A stretch of 58,632 nucleotides of DNA from Bacteroidales bacterium (GTDB taxonomy: Bacteria > Bacteroidota > Bacteroidia > Bacteroidales > UBA932): contig JAEDEB010000007.1 of the NCBI GenBank assembly GCA_016293535.1, forward strand, positions 1 through 58,632, read 5' to 3'. A program made the translations under genes and the position numbers. Shown here piece after piece: positions 24,632-34,115 of the stretch; position 1 is the first letter of the stretch; every line of letters starts with the position of its first letter. Below the pieces are notes generated by a model that had not been told where the DNA came from, ran no database searches, and worked only from the letters and a program-made list of their open reading frames with translations.

Positions 24632-25648
24632 TCAGCGGCACTCGATGATGGAGGTAAGGAAATCGGTCATTTCCATCCCCGCCGTCCTTACCATCTTAGG
24701 GATGAGGGAGGCCGCCGTCATACCCGGAATCGTATTGATTTCCAGGAAGTAGACATCCTTCGAAGGAGTAAGTATGAAATCGATTCTGACGCAGCCGCTG
24801 CAATCCATTCTCCGGTATATCTTCCTTGCCGCTTCCTGGAGCGTATCCCTGTCCTTGTCGGGGATGCGGGCCGGACAGATTTCCTGGCTCTTGCCATTGT
24901 ACTTGGCGTCATAGTCGAAGAACTCGTTCTCCGAAACAATCTCTATCACAGGCAGGGCAATGACCTCCCTTCCGTCAGAGTATACCCCTACCTGAAGTTC
25001 CTGACCGTCAATAGCCTCCTCGCAGAGCAAAGTCTGGCCCTCGGAAAAGGCCAGTTCCACGGCCTTGTCGAAGTCTTCTATTCTCTTTACCTTGGTCACC
25101 CCGAAACTCGATCCGCTGTCCGTGGGTTTGACGAACATAGGGAGCCCGAGAGCCTCTACAGCCTTACGTGCAAGGTCGGGATTGACTTCATTCCTGCGCA
25201 CGAAAAGGTCTTTTGCGCATTTTACGAAGTCAACGTCCTTCAGATAGCTCTTGCAGGAGAATTTGTCGAAGGTGATGGCCGAAACAAAGGCGGAACAGCT
25301 GCTGAAAGGTATGCCCAGCATCTCAAGGTAGCCCTGCATCAGGCCGTTCTCTCCCGGTGTACCGTGCTGCATTATGTATGCGTAGTCGAATTTGACGTGT
25401 CTCCCGTCGAGTTCCACCGAAAAGTCGTTCTTGTCAATTTTCGGGCGGGCATTCTCGGGGAATTCCACCCTTTCCCCACCCATCGGTCTCCAGGCCGCGA
25501 GTGACCATTCCCCGAAACGGGCGAAAATCTCATACACTTCATACCTGCTCCCGTCAAGCTGGGATGCCGTAAAACGGCCGCTGCGCACCGACACCTCCCA
25601 CTCGGAAGAGTCGCTACCGTAAATCACCGCTATTCTTCTATAATCCAT
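24632..25648 (-). CDS. ddl: D-alanine--D-alanine ligase
   Basis: ATP-grasp ligase making the D-Ala-D-Ala dipeptide of peptidoglycan. The 338-residue product has the N-terminal RIAVIYGSDSSEWEVS, the ATP-grasp FVKPTDSGSSFGVTKV near residue 160, EEAIDGQELQVGV, and the substrate/metal region FLEINTIPGMTAASLIP near residue 305. I took the ATG at 25648; an ATG seven codons upstream also exists. It sits between the PBP1A gene and prmC on the same strand, consistent with a cell-wall cluster. Confidence 0.94.
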   Translation of the reverse strand: MDYRRIAVIYGSDSSEWEVSVRSGRFTASQLDGSRYEVYEIFARFGEWSLAAWRPMGGERVEFPENARPKIDKNDFSVELDGRHVKFDYAYIMQHGTPGENGLMQGYLEMLGIPFSSCSAFVSAITFDKFSCKSYLKDVDFVKCAKDLFVRRNEVNPDLARKAVEALGLPMFVKPTDSGSSFGVTKVKRIEDFDKAVELAFSEGQTLLCEEAIDGQELQVGVYSDGREVIALPVIEIVSENEFFDYDAKYNGKSQEICPARIPDKDRDTLQEAARKIYRRMDCSGCVRIDFILTPSKDVYFLEINTIPGMTAASLIPKMVRTAGMEMTDFLTSIIECR

Positions 25649-25703
25649 ATCTTCTTTCTGCAGTATCATATTTGAATTCAAACCGCCTCCCATCGTCCTT
25701 GCG

Positions 25704-28058
25704 TCAGTCGAAGAAGGAGACGTCCTCGTCGGCGGGACCCGCATTCTCGTCCTCGTCCCCTCCCGTGCAGGAGAGGTCCAGGTTCATGTCCGAAGGTATG
25801 TCGAACATATCGCTGGTCGAGATGCCGAGGGTCCCGTCCGCAACGACTTTCTGCATGAACAGGCCCCATATCGGAAGCGCGGCGTTGGAACCGCCTCCGA
25901 GCGCGAGGGATTCGAAATGTACCTGCATATCCTCTCCGCCTGTCCATACACCCGCAGTAAGTTTCGGAGTGTATCCTATGAACCAGCCATCCGAGTTGTC
26001 GTTGGTCGTACCGGTCTTTCCTGCAACGGAGCCACGCAGATTGTACTTCGCTCCGAGACGTGCCGCCGTACCTCCGGAAACCACGCCCTGCATCAGGTTG
26101 ACCATGAGCGCAGCGGTTTCGGCGCTGATGGCTTCGCGTTTGCGATTGTTGAACTCGGTGAGCGTATTGCCCATATTGTCTTCGATCCTCGTGACGAATA
26201 TCGGCTCCACGAACACTCCTCCCGACGGGAAGGTGTTGTAAGCGGCAACCATTTCATAGAGGGATATGTTAGCCGGGCCCACGCAGAGTGCATACACAGG
26301 GTCGAGGGGGCACTTGATGCCCATTTTCCTCATCATCGAGACCATAGCCTCCGGACCGAACTGCTTCATAAGGTATGCGGAGATGTTGTTGCTGGACTTG
26401 GTGAGACCCCACTTGAGGGTTACGGTCTTGCCTATCCATTCATCCTTGTCGGTGCTTCGCGGTGTCCAGGTTTCGTCCTTGTTGACGACGAAGGTCTGGG
26501 GTACGTTGACGACCTTGGTGCATGGAGACATGCCTTCCTGCATCGCAAGGGTGTAGAGGAAAGGCTTGATGGTCGAACCGACCTGCCTGCGGGACTGGCT
26601 AATGTTGTCGAACTTGAAGTAGCGGTAGTTCGGACCTCCCACATAGGCCTTGACATGGCCGGTGCGGGGCTCGACTGCCATGAAGGCGGAGCGCAGGTGG
26701 GACTTGTAATACAAGATGGAGTCGTCCGGGGTCATAAGGGTGTCTATGAAACCCTTGTCGTTCCAGGCGAAGACCCTCATATTGGTCTTCTCGGAGAAAC
26801 TCTTCAGGATTTCCGAATCGGATGCACCGCCCTTCTTCATATTGCGGTAGCGGTCGCTGTAGCGGCGGGCGTTCTTGATTATCCTGTCGACCGTCTCCTT
26901 GTCCACGTCATTGGAGAACGGAGCCCGGGTCTTGTAGCGGAGATCTCTCCAGAAACTCTTCTGGAGATCTTTTCCCAGATGCTCTGCAACGGCTTCCTCA
27001 GCGTATTTCTGCATCCTGTAGTTGATGGTGGTATATATCCTGAGACCGTCCCTGTCGAGGTCATAGGGGCTGCCGTCCGCCTTGCGGTTCTTGTTGAGCC
27101 AGCCATAGAGTTCGTCATCGGCCCATTTGAGGGAATCGGCAGCGTAGTCCTCGGGGTACTTGTAAGATGAGCGTTTCGGTTTCTCCGCGTTCATGTAGCG
27201 GCGGAGCATATCGCGGAAATAAGGCGCATATCCGGAGTTGTGGTCCTGCACCTGATATGAAAGCACGATTGGAAGCTGCTGTATGGAGTCCCTCTCCTCC
27301 TTTCCGATAAAATCGGCCTTTTCCATCTGGGAAATGACAAAGTTCCTGCGGACCAGGGCCTTGTCAGGGTTGAGGGCGGGGTTGTACCTGGTCGGCTTGT
27401 TGACCATTCCCACAAGCATCGCTGCTTCCTCCACTGTGAGTTCCGAAGGATTCTTGGCAAAGAAGGTCTGGGATGCGGCCTTCACTCCGTATGCGTTGCT
27501 GCCAAAGAAGATGGAGTTCAGGTACATGGTCATTATCTCGTCCTTGGTGTAGTTCCTTTCGAGCTTCACGGCGGTTATCCATTCCTTGAGTTTGATCCAG
27601 ACCATCCTTATCGTGGACACCCCCGGAATCCTGCTTCTCACGTCATTGCGCGGATAGAGGGTCTTGGCTAGCTGCTGGGTTATGGTACTTCCTCCTCCCT
27701 GGCTCGAATCGCTCATCAGGAGGGTCTTCACGAGGACGCGGCCGAGACTCTTGAAGTCGATTCCGCTATGCCTGTAGAAACGGACATCCTCGGTTGCGAC
27801 TGCTGCCTGGACAAGGTATGGGGAGAGTTCCTCGTAAGAGACATATGACCTGTTCTCTATGTGGAAGGTGGTCAGAGTTTCCCCGTCTTCGGCTATGAGC
27901 TGGGTTGCCAGCTTGTTGTCCGGATGTTCAAGCTCCTCGAAGGATGGGATCTTCGCGAAGGCTCCCACCAGGAGCAGAAGCACCGCCACAATACATATCG
28001 GGACCAGGATAATGATCCAGAACCACTTGATTATTCGTTTCTTAGTCTTGTCTGTCAT
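25704..28058 (-). CDS. mrcA: penicillin-binding protein 1A (bifunctional transglycosylase/transpeptidase)
   Basis: Class A PBP that polymerises and crosslinks glycan strands in the periplasm. The 784-residue protein has a cytosolic basic start, one transmembrane helix (IIILVPICIVAVLLLLVGAF), a GT51 domain (ATEDVRFYRHSGID near 87, then GGSTITQQLAKTLYPRN) and a transpeptidase domain with SxxK in GSTIKPFLYTLAMQ, SxN in KSSNNISAYL and KTG in AGKTGTTNDNSDGW. The C-terminus is a short acidic tail. ATG 28058 was chosen for the canonical short N-terminus. A -7 box lies at 28085-28092. Confidence 0.95.
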   Translation of the reverse strand: MTDKTKKRIIKWFWIIILVPICIVAVLLLLVGAFAKIPSFEELEHPDNKLATQLIAEDGETLTTFHIENRSYVSYEELSPYLVQAAVATEDVRFYRHSGIDFKSLGRVLVKTLLMSDSSQGGGSTITQQLAKTLYPRNDVRSRIPGVSTIRMVWIKLKEWITAVKLERNYTKDEIMTMYLNSIFFGSNAYGVKAASQTFFAKNPSELTVEEAAMLVGMVNKPTRYNPALNPDKALVRRNFVISQMEKADFIGKEERDSIQQLPIVLSYQVQDHNSGYAPYFRDMLRRYMNAEKPKRSSYKYPEDYAADSLKWADDELYGWLNKNRKADGSPYDLDRDGLRIYTTINYRMQKYAEEAVAEHLGKDLQKSFWRDLRYKTRAPFSNDVDKETVDRIIKNARRYSDRYRNMKKGGASDSEILKSFSEKTNMRVFAWNDKGFIDTLMTPDDSILYYKSHLRSAFMAVEPRTGHVKAYVGGPNYRYFKFDNISQSRRQVGSTIKPFLYTLAMQEGMSPCTKVVNVPQTFVVNKDETWTPRSTDKDEWIGKTVTLKWGLTKSSNNISAYLMKQFGPEAMVSMMRKMGIKCPLDPVYALCVGPANISLYEMVAAYNTFPSGGVFVEPIFVTRIEDNMGNTLTEFNNRKREAISAETAALMVNLMQGVVSGGTAARLGAKYNLRGSVAGKTGTTNDNSDGWFIGYTPKLTAGVWTGGEDMQVHFESLALGGGSNAALPIWGLFMQKVVADGTLGISTSDMFDIPSDMNLDLSCTGGDEDENAGPADEDVSFFD

Positions 28059-28084
28059 ATCGTAACACAAATGCAGAAGAACGG

Positions 28085-28092
28085 CAAATTTA
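28085..28092 (-). promoter_or_regulatory. putative -7 box for the PBP1A-ddl-prmC unit
   Basis: TAAATTTG on the minus strand, 26 bases before the ATG, in the 100-base divergent gap with topA. On the opposite strand TTACTTTG, one mismatch from consensus, lies about 25 bases before topA. Confidence 0.4.
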
Positions 28093-28158
28093 ACAACAAA
28101 ATTTGGAAGTTTGCGTCAAAAGTATCTTACTTTGCAGACTCATAAGACAATAAAGTAA

Positions 28159-30516
28159 ATGGCGGAAAATCTTGTCATCGTGGAGTCCCCAGCCAAGGCG
28201 GGTACGATTCAGAAATATCTCGGGGAAGGATTTGTGGTAAAGTCGAGCAAGGGGCACATCCGTGACCTTCACGAAAAATCTCTCAGCATAGACATAGAAA
28301 ACGGTTTCAGGCCTGAATACGAAGTGCCGTCTGACAAGCGCAGCACTGTTACGGAGCTCAAGAAGCTTGCAGGGGAGGCTGACACAGTCTGGCTTGCATC
28401 CGATGAAGACCGCGAAGGAGAGGCTATCTCCTGGCATCTCGCGGAAACCTTGAAACTGGATCCTGCCAAAACCAGGAGAATCGTTTTCCACGAAATCACT
28501 AAACCGGCCATACTCCACGCAATCGAGAATCCTCGGGACATAGACATGAACCTTGTCAATGCCCAACAGGCGAGGCGCGTTCTGGACAGGCTGGTGGGTT
28601 TCGAACTTTCTCCTGTCCTGTGGAGAAAGATACAGCCCAAGCTTTCCGCCGGACGCGTCCAGTCCGTTGCCCTGAGGCTGATTGTGGACAGGGAAAGGGA
28701 GATTCTGGACTTCAAGCCTGTCCCATACTACAAGGTGGAGGCTGTCTTCCATCCCGAAGGCAGTCCCGAGGGGGTTGCCGTAAGGGCGATCCTCGACAGG
28801 AAGTTCGAGAACAAGGACCAGGCGCTCGCGTTTCTGAAGGATTCCGCCGAAGCCCGGTTCCGTGTCTCAAATGTGGAGAAGAAAGAGGGAACACGCTGTC
28901 CTGCAGCTCCTTTCACGACATCTACCCTCCAGCAGGAAGCCTCCCGCAAACTCAAGATGTCCGTCAGCCAGACCATGAGCGTCGCGCAGCGCCTGTATGA
29001 GTCCGGACTGATTACATATATGAGAACGGACTCAACCAACCTGTCCGGGCTCGCCATCAATGCCGCAAAGAAATTCATCACCGAAAACTACGGCGCAGAT
29101 TATTCTAAGGTAAGGCAGTACAAGACTTCCGCAAAGGGCGCCCAGGAGGCTCACGAGGCCATTCGCCCCACCTATATTGACAGGACTTCCATCGAAGGCA
29201 CGCCGCAGGAGAAGAAACTGTATGAACTCATCTGGAAGAGAACAGTTGCCTCACAGATGGAGGATGCGAAAATTCTGAAGACCGACATAAAGCTCGCCTC
29301 CGACAGGAGGAGCGAGACTTTCGGCATCCAGGCTCTCCAGATTCTCGACTACGGCTTCCTCAGGCTTTACGCCGAGAGTACGGATGACGAGCAGCAGGGC
29401 GACCAGGAACAGATTCTGCCCGAGCTTCCGGTGGGCACTCCAATGCTGAACCTCGGCATGGATGCGAACTGCAAGTTCACGGCAGCGCCGCCGCGTTATT
29501 CGGAAGCCACTCTCGTGAAGAAACTCGAGGAACTCGAGATCGGACGGCCTTCCACCTATGCAACCATCATCTCCACCCTCACCAAGGCCCGGGGCTATGT
29601 GGTCAAGGGCGACAAGGAGGGAAGGAAGGTCGCAGTAGTGAACCTTTCCCTCAGGGACGGGGCCGTCAGCGAGTCGCGCAAGAGCGAGACCATCGGGGCG
29701 GAGAAGGGCAAGCTCATCCCGCAGGAGATAGGCCTGATAGTTACCGACTACCTCGTGGGCAACTTCAAGGACATACTCGACTACAGTTTCACGGCCGACG
29801 TGGAGCAGAAGTTCGACCTCATCGCAGAGGGCAAGATAAGCTGGAACTCGCTCATAGCCGAGTTCTACTCCCCTTTCCACGCAAAGGTTGAGTCAAGCCT
29901 CAGCAACCACGAGTACAGCCACGTCGAGAGGGAAATCGGCACGGACCCGGCTGACGGCAAGAAGATTATTGCCAGGTTCGGCCAGTACGGGCCTTATGTC
30001 CAGAAGGGCGAGGGAGAGGACAGGGTGTTCGCAAGTCTCGCTCCGGGTCAGCTCATCGAGAGCATCACGCTCGAGGATGCACTCAGACTGTTCACACTGC
30101 CTCGCACGGTGGGCCGCTATGAGGACAAGGATATCATCTGCACCAAGGGCAAATTCGGTCCGTACATCAAGTTCGGGGACAGGAACATCAGCCTCCCGAA
30201 GGGCAAGAACCCGACGACAATCAGCCTCGAGGAGTGCGTGAAGATAATTACCGACTCGCTGAACAGGCCGGCGAAGGAAATCATCCGGGAGTTCGACGGG
30301 GATATAAAGATTATCAACGGTACATATGGACCGTACATCAAGTGCGGCGACAGCAATTACAGGATACCGAAGGGAACGGACGCATCCCTTCTTACGGAGG
30401 AAGAGTGCAGGACGATAATATCCGAAGGCACGGCAACGAACCGCGGAGGACGGAGGGGTACGGCAAAGGCATCGTCGGCCGGAAGCGCCAAACGTTCAAA
30501 AAGTAAAAAACAATAG
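28159..30516 (+). CDS. topA: DNA topoisomerase I
   Basis: Type IA topoisomerase relaxing negative supercoils. The 785-residue product starts with the Toprim domain (NLVIVESPAKAGTIQKYLG; LASDEDREGEAISWHLAE with acidic metal ligands) and has the active-site tyrosine in GLITYMRTDSTNLS near residue 290. The C-terminus lacks four-cysteine zinc ribbons and instead carries repeated FG(Q/P)YGPYV/I-K modules (FGQYGPYVQKG, KFGPYIKFGD, TYGPYIKCGD), followed by a basic serine/lysine-rich tail. This zinc-less arrangement is common in Bacteroidetes. Confidence 0.96.
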   Translation: MAENLVIVESPAKAGTIQKYLGEGFVVKSSKGHIRDLHEKSLSIDIENGFRPEYEVPSDKRSTVTELKKLAGEADTVWLASDEDREGEAISWHLAETLKLDPAKTRRIVFHEITKPAILHAIENPRDIDMNLVNAQQARRVLDRLVGFELSPVLWRKIQPKLSAGRVQSVALRLIVDREREILDFKPVPYYKVEAVFHPEGSPEGVAVRAILDRKFENKDQALAFLKDSAEARFRVSNVEKKEGTRCPAAPFTTSTLQQEASRKLKMSVSQTMSVAQRLYESGLITYMRTDSTNLSGLAINAAKKFITENYGADYSKVRQYKTSAKGAQEAHEAIRPTYIDRTSIEGTPQEKKLYELIWKRTVASQMEDAKILKTDIKLASDRRSETFGIQALQILDYGFLRLYAESTDDEQQGDQEQILPELPVGTPMLNLGMDANCKFTAAPPRYSEATLVKKLEELEIGRPSTYATIISTLTKARGYVVKGDKEGRKVAVVNLSLRDGAVSESRKSETIGAEKGKLIPQEIGLIVTDYLVGNFKDILDYSFTADVEQKFDLIAEGKISWNSLIAEFYSPFHAKVESSLSNHEYSHVEREIGTDPADGKKIIARFGQYGPYVQKGEGEDRVFASLAPGQLIESITLEDALRLFTLPRTVGRYEDKDIICTKGKFGPYIKFGDRNISLPKGKNPTTISLEECVKIITDSLNRPAKEIIREFDGDIKIINGTYGPYIKCGDSNYRIPKGTDASLLTEEECRTIISEGTATNRGGRRGTAKASSAGSAKRSKSKKQ

Positions 30517-30519
30517 AAG

Positions 30520-31035
30520 ATGACACCTCAGATTATCGACAAGACGGATCAGAAGATTCTGAGCCTGCTCGTGAAAAACGCCAGGATGCCGTTTCTCGAA
30601 ATTGCCCGTATATGCGGAGTTTCGGGTGCGGCCATACACCAGCGCGTGAAGAAACTTGAAGCAAACGGCGTGATCACAGGGTCACGGATACTCGTAAAGC
30701 CCCAGGCCCTGGGCCTGAACGTATGCGCATTCATGAGCGTTTCCCTGTCCGAGGCGAACAAATACCCTCAGGTCATCGAGGCGTTCCGGAAGATTCCGGA
30801 GATTGTGGAATGCCATTTCGTAACAGGCAAGTACACTCTGATGGTCAAAATCTATTGCCTTGACAACGACCACCTTATGGAGGTACTCCTGAATACGATA
30901 CAGAAAATCCCTTATGTCCAGTCCACGGACACCCAGATTTCCCTCGAACAGGCCATAGAGCGCCAGGTATGGGTGAAGGGATACGGCGGAGCCGACCTAC
31001 CTGATGGAGGATATCAGGGCCCTGCAGAGGACTAG
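30520..31035 (+). CDS. Lrp/AsnC family transcriptional regulator
   Basis: A 171-residue protein with an N-terminal winged helix-turn-helix (IDKTDQKILSLLVKNARMPFLEIARICGVSGAAIHQRVKKLE) and a C-terminal RAM/AsnC ligand-binding domain (ALGLNVCAFMSVSLSE; VECHFVTGKYTLMVKIYC). Such proteins bind DNA as oligomers and sense amino acids; the target here is unknown. It starts three bases after topA. Its last 39 bases overlap the convergent ispD 3' end, and the final residues (LPDGGYQGPAED) look like the product of that overlap rather than conserved sequence. Confidence 0.9.
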   Translation: MTPQIIDKTDQKILSLLVKNARMPFLEIARICGVSGAAIHQRVKKLEANGVITGSRILVKPQALGLNVCAFMSVSLSEANKYPQVIEAFRKIPEIVECHFVTGKYTLMVKIYCLDNDHLMEVLLNTIQKIPYVQSTDTQISLEQAIERQVWVKGYGGADLPDGGYQGPAED

Positions 31036-31665
31036 GTCGTCCGGCGTCGTTATCTTGAGATTGAAACGCTCGCCTTCGACATAACGGACAGTGACACCGG
31101 CGGCTTCCGCAACGGAAGCATCGTCGGTGAAACTTGTATCATAGGGACGCCTGTAAGCCTCCTTCAGAAGCTCGGAACGGAAGACCTGGGGAGTCTGTAC
31201 GGAGAGAAGGCGGGAGCGGTCCACCCTTTCACCGTCCAGGGACTTTATCGTATCCACCACCGGAACGGCCGGGACGGCTGCGCCACAGCTTTCGGCAGCA
31301 CTCCAGAGCCTTTGGACCAGATCTGCGGAGACAAGGGGGCGGACAGCGTCGTGAATGGCGACCAAAGCCCCTTCAGGAACCTTGGAAAGTCCGTTTCTGA
31401 CCGAATGGAAGCGGGTAATCCCACCGCTTACAAGGGTCTGGCGGAGATTGAAGTTGTGGGAGTAGCAGTATTTCTTCCAGTATTCCCTGTGTTCTGCCGG
31501 AAGTACCACGATGACATCGAGTCCTGGATCCGCCTCGAGGAAACGCTCGAGGGTGATCTGCAGTATGGCCTTGCCTCCGATTTCCAGAAATTGCTTCGGC
31601 AGCTCAGCACCCATGCGGGTACCGCTGCCTCCGGCCATCACCATAAGGTATCTTTTTCTCTCCAT
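30997..31665 (-). CDS. ispD: 2-C-methyl-D-erythritol 4-phosphate cytidylyltransferase
   Basis: Third step of the MEP isoprenoid pathway: CTP + MEP to CDP-ME. The 222-residue product has the nucleotide-binding MAGGSGTRMGAELPKQFL near the N-terminus, VAIHDAVRPLVS near residue 105, TPQVFRSELLKEAY and TDDASVAEAAG, all diagnostic of IspD. The ATG at 31665 is about 18 bases after its -7 box. The 3' end overlaps the Lrp-type gene. Confidence 0.95.
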   Translation of the reverse strand: MERKRYLMVMAGGSGTRMGAELPKQFLEIGGKAILQITLERFLEADPGLDVIVVLPAEHREYWKKYCYSHNFNLRQTLVSGGITRFHSVRNGLSKVPEGALVAIHDAVRPLVSADLVQRLWSAAESCGAAVPAVPVVDTIKSLDGERVDRSRLLSVQTPQVFRSELLKEAYRRPYDTSFTDDASVAEAAGVTVRYVEGERFNLKITTPDDLVLCRALISSIR

Positions 31666-31682
31666 GCCAAAACATTATTGGG

Positions 31683-31730
31683 CAAAGTTAGGGAATATGA
31701 CAGAAATCCTGAGATTTTTTCGTACTTTTG
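31683..31730. promoter_or_regulatory. divergent -7 boxes of ispD and mreB
   Basis: TAACTTTG on the minus strand (31690-31683) and TACTTTTG on the plus strand (31723-31730), both full TAnnTTTG matches, stand 18 bases before ispD and 27 bases before mreB. Confidence 0.5.
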
Positions 31731-31756
31731 GGCGATTATGTAAACTGAGCAGACAA

Positions 31757-32785
31757 ATGGCATTTTCTTTCTTGACACAAGAGCTCGCAATCGATCTGGG
31801 TACCGCAAATACCGTGATTTTCCAGGACGACCAGATCGTTCTCGACGAGCCAAGCATCGTGGCGTTGGATACGAGTTCAGGCAAGTGCCTTGCATTGGGC
31901 CAGAAGGCAAAGATGATGCATGAGAGGACCAACCCCGGCATCAAGACCGTCCGCCCCCTCAAGGACGGCGTAATAGCGGACTTCAACGCCGCGGAACTTA
32001 TGATTCGCGGTTTCATCAAGCAGGTAAACAGCAAGCACAGGTCGATCTTCAACCCAAATCTCAAAATAGTCGTCGGCATTCCTTCAGGAAGTACTGAGGT
32101 GGAAATCAGGGCTGTGCGCGACTCCACAGAACACGCAGGAGGACGCGACGTCTATCTGATATTCGAGCCTATGGCGGCAGCCCTCGGAATCGGCCTCGAC
32201 GTGGAGGCTCCTAGAGGCAACATGGTGGTCGACATAGGAGGCGGCACGACCGAGATTGCAGTCATCTCCCTTGGCGGCATAGTGGTTCAGGACAGCATCA
32301 GGACCGCGGGAGATGCCCTCACCAAGGACATTCAGGACCACCTCCGCCAGCAGCACAACATCAAGGTCGGCGAGATAACCGCAGAGAAGATAAAGATTGC
32401 CGTTGGTGCGGTGATTCCCGATCTGGACGGCGAGGACATTCCGGAACCATACATCGTGAAGGGTCCTAACCTTATGACGGCACACCCTGTGGAGGCAAGC
32501 ATAGGCTATCAGGAAATCGCCCACTGCCTCGACAAGACCGTTGTGAAAATTGAGAATGCCATAATCCACGCCCTCGAGCAGACTCCTCCGGAGCTTTACT
32601 CGGACATAGTGGAGACCGGCATTTTCCTCTCCGGAGGAGGAGCCCTGCTCAGGGGTCTGGCCCGGAGGCTTACGGAAAAGGTCAACATTCCTTTCCACGT
32701 CGCCGAGGACCCGCTCAGGGCCGTGGCCCGCGGAACCTGCCTTGCGCTCAAGAATACGGCAAACTACTCGTTCCTGATGAGATAG
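31757..32785 (+). CDS. mreB: rod shape-determining actin homologue MreB
   Basis: Bacterial actin that forms membrane-bound filaments and guides lateral wall synthesis. The 342-residue product shows the phosphate loop LAIDLGTANTVIF, VVDIGGGTTEIAVISLGG near residue 160 and the adenosine-binding SGGGALLRGLARRL near residue 290. ATG 31757 (MAFSFLTQELAIDLG) was chosen because the membrane-binding amphipathic start and length are then normal. It is the first gene of the elongasome operon, which continues through rodA with gaps of a base or with overlaps. Confidence 0.97.
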   Translation: MAFSFLTQELAIDLGTANTVIFQDDQIVLDEPSIVALDTSSGKCLALGQKAKMMHERTNPGIKTVRPLKDGVIADFNAAELMIRGFIKQVNSKHRSIFNPNLKIVVGIPSGSTEVEIRAVRDSTEHAGGRDVYLIFEPMAAALGIGLDVEAPRGNMVVDIGGGTTEIAVISLGGIVVQDSIRTAGDALTKDIQDHLRQQHNIKVGEITAEKIKIAVGAVIPDLDGEDIPEPYIVKGPNLMTAHPVEASIGYQEIAHCLDKTVVKIENAIIHALEQTPPELYSDIVETGIFLSGGGALLRGLARRLTEKVNIPFHVAEDPLRAVARGTCLALKNTANYSFLMR

Positions 32786-32786
32786 G

Positions 32787-33602
32787 ATGTCAGGCAGGAA
32801 AAACATAGGGATATTTTTCTTCAATGCGGCTATCTTCATTCTTCTGGAGATAGCTGCATTGGGCTTATTGTCACACTCGGGAACCCTCCAGCATCAATGG
32901 TTCTTCAGGGGCTTCAATGCCGTCAACTCCGTCTTCTGGGGAACCGGAGAAACCATAGGGAGCTATTTTTCACTGAGGAAGCAGAACGACGATCTCGCAA
33001 GGGAGAATTTCGAGCTGGTGCAGGAACTGCGCGCCTACAGGGAATCGGACAGGGATCTCGGCTCCATGGATTTCGAGACTGTCGGAAATTTCACCTACAT
33101 ACATTCCGTCATCACCAAGCACGGCGCAGGGAAACAGCACAATTACCTCATCCTTAACAAAGGCGCAGATGACGGAGTTCTCAACGGGTCCGGCGTCATC
33201 ACCCCGGACGGCATAGTCGGCATCGTCGACGGAACCAGCAGGCAGTACTCCCACGTGATGTCCTTCCAGAATGCCGACATGGTCATAAGCGCAAGGATAG
33301 GACGGGATGGCACGGTAGGACCTCTCAGCTGGGACGGCATCAGCGGAAGGGGTGCCCTGCTTAAGGAAATACCTCTCAACAACCCTTTCGAAGAGGGTGA
33401 CACGGTATACACGAGCGGATTCTCCTCGCTCTTCCCTTCCGACATTCCCCTCGGGGTGCTCGGCGAGAGCCGCATAGTGAACGGTTCTTCATTTGAAATC
33501 AAGGTCAGCCTCTTCCGGGACATCAGCGACACCAGATATGCCACCGTGGTCATCAACAACGACACGGAAGAGATAACAGAATTGGAGGAGGGCGTTCAAT
33601 GA
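32787..33602 (+). CDS. mreC: rod shape-determining protein MreC
   Basis: Bitopic periplasmic protein that activates PBP2-RodA. The 271-residue product has one N-terminal transmembrane helix (about 10-30), a coiled coil (about 60-90, LRKQNDDLARENFELVQELRAY) and a C-terminal double beta-barrel with LNKGADDGVLNGSGVITPDGIVGIVD and TVYTSGFSSLFPSDIPLGVLGE, the typical MreC signature. The start is one base after mreB; the stop overlaps mreD by four bases. Confidence 0.95.
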   Translation: MSGRKNIGIFFFNAAIFILLEIAALGLLSHSGTLQHQWFFRGFNAVNSVFWGTGETIGSYFSLRKQNDDLARENFELVQELRAYRESDRDLGSMDFETVGNFTYIHSVITKHGAGKQHNYLILNKGADDGVLNGSGVITPDGIVGIVDGTSRQYSHVMSFQNADMVISARIGRDGTVGPLSWDGISGRGALLKEIPLNNPFEEGDTVYTSGFSSLFPSDIPLGVLGESRIVNGSSFEIKVSLFRDISDTRYATVVINNDTEEITELEEGVQ

Positions 33603-34114
33603 AGAGCAATGTAAATTCCTGGAGCCTTTTCGTCTGTCTTCTGGTCGTTCAGCTCGTGATATCCAATTATGTGAATCTGAGCCCTTTCATCTCGCTGACC
33701 ATACTTCCTGCGATGATGATGTGTACGCCTATGTCCATGCCGACGGCATGGGTCATGGCAGTCGCCTTCCTGACCGGAATCTCCACCGACCTTCTCACAG
33801 CCGGCGTCGTCGGACTGAATGCCGTCTCCCTTGTGCCGGTGGCTGCTGCAAGGAATTTCATCGTGACACTTGTCTGCGGCAACGAGGTCGTGGAAAGGGG
33901 CAGCGACTTCAATTTCAAAAAGTACGGAGCCCTGAAGGTGATTACTGTCACCCTGCTTTCGCTCGCCCTGTTCCTGGCGATATACATCATTGCGGATGCT
34001 GCGGGAACAAGACCATTCTGGTTCAATCTCTGCCGCTTCCTCTGTTCTCTCCTCTGCGACCTTGTACTCTGCCTGCTCACGGTTAGAATACTCAACCCGA
34101 ACGACAGGAGGTAG
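33599..34114 (+). CDS. mreD: rod shape-determining protein MreD
   Basis: Polytopic inner-membrane elongasome component. The 171 residues hold about five hydrophobic helices with little between them (SLFVCLLVVQLVISNYVNL, FISLTILPAMMMCTP, VITVTLLSLALFLAIYIIADA, FLCSLLCDLVLCLLTVRIL). Sequence conservation in this family is low, so the call rests on size, topology and its place between mreC and mrdA. The stop TAG is followed one base later by the mrdA ATG. Confidence 0.9.
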   Translation: MKSNVNSWSLFVCLLVVQLVISNYVNLSPFISLTILPAMMMCTPMSMPTAWVMAVAFLTGISTDLLTAGVVGLNAVSLVPVAAARNFIVTLVCGNEVVERGSDFNFKKYGALKVITVTLLSLALFLAIYIIADAAGTRPFWFNLCRFLCSLLCDLVLCLLTVRILNPNDRR

Positions 34115-34115
34115 T

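Noticed and set aside
25917..27170. 417-residue plus-strand ORF
   Set aside because: Shadow of the PBP1A gene.
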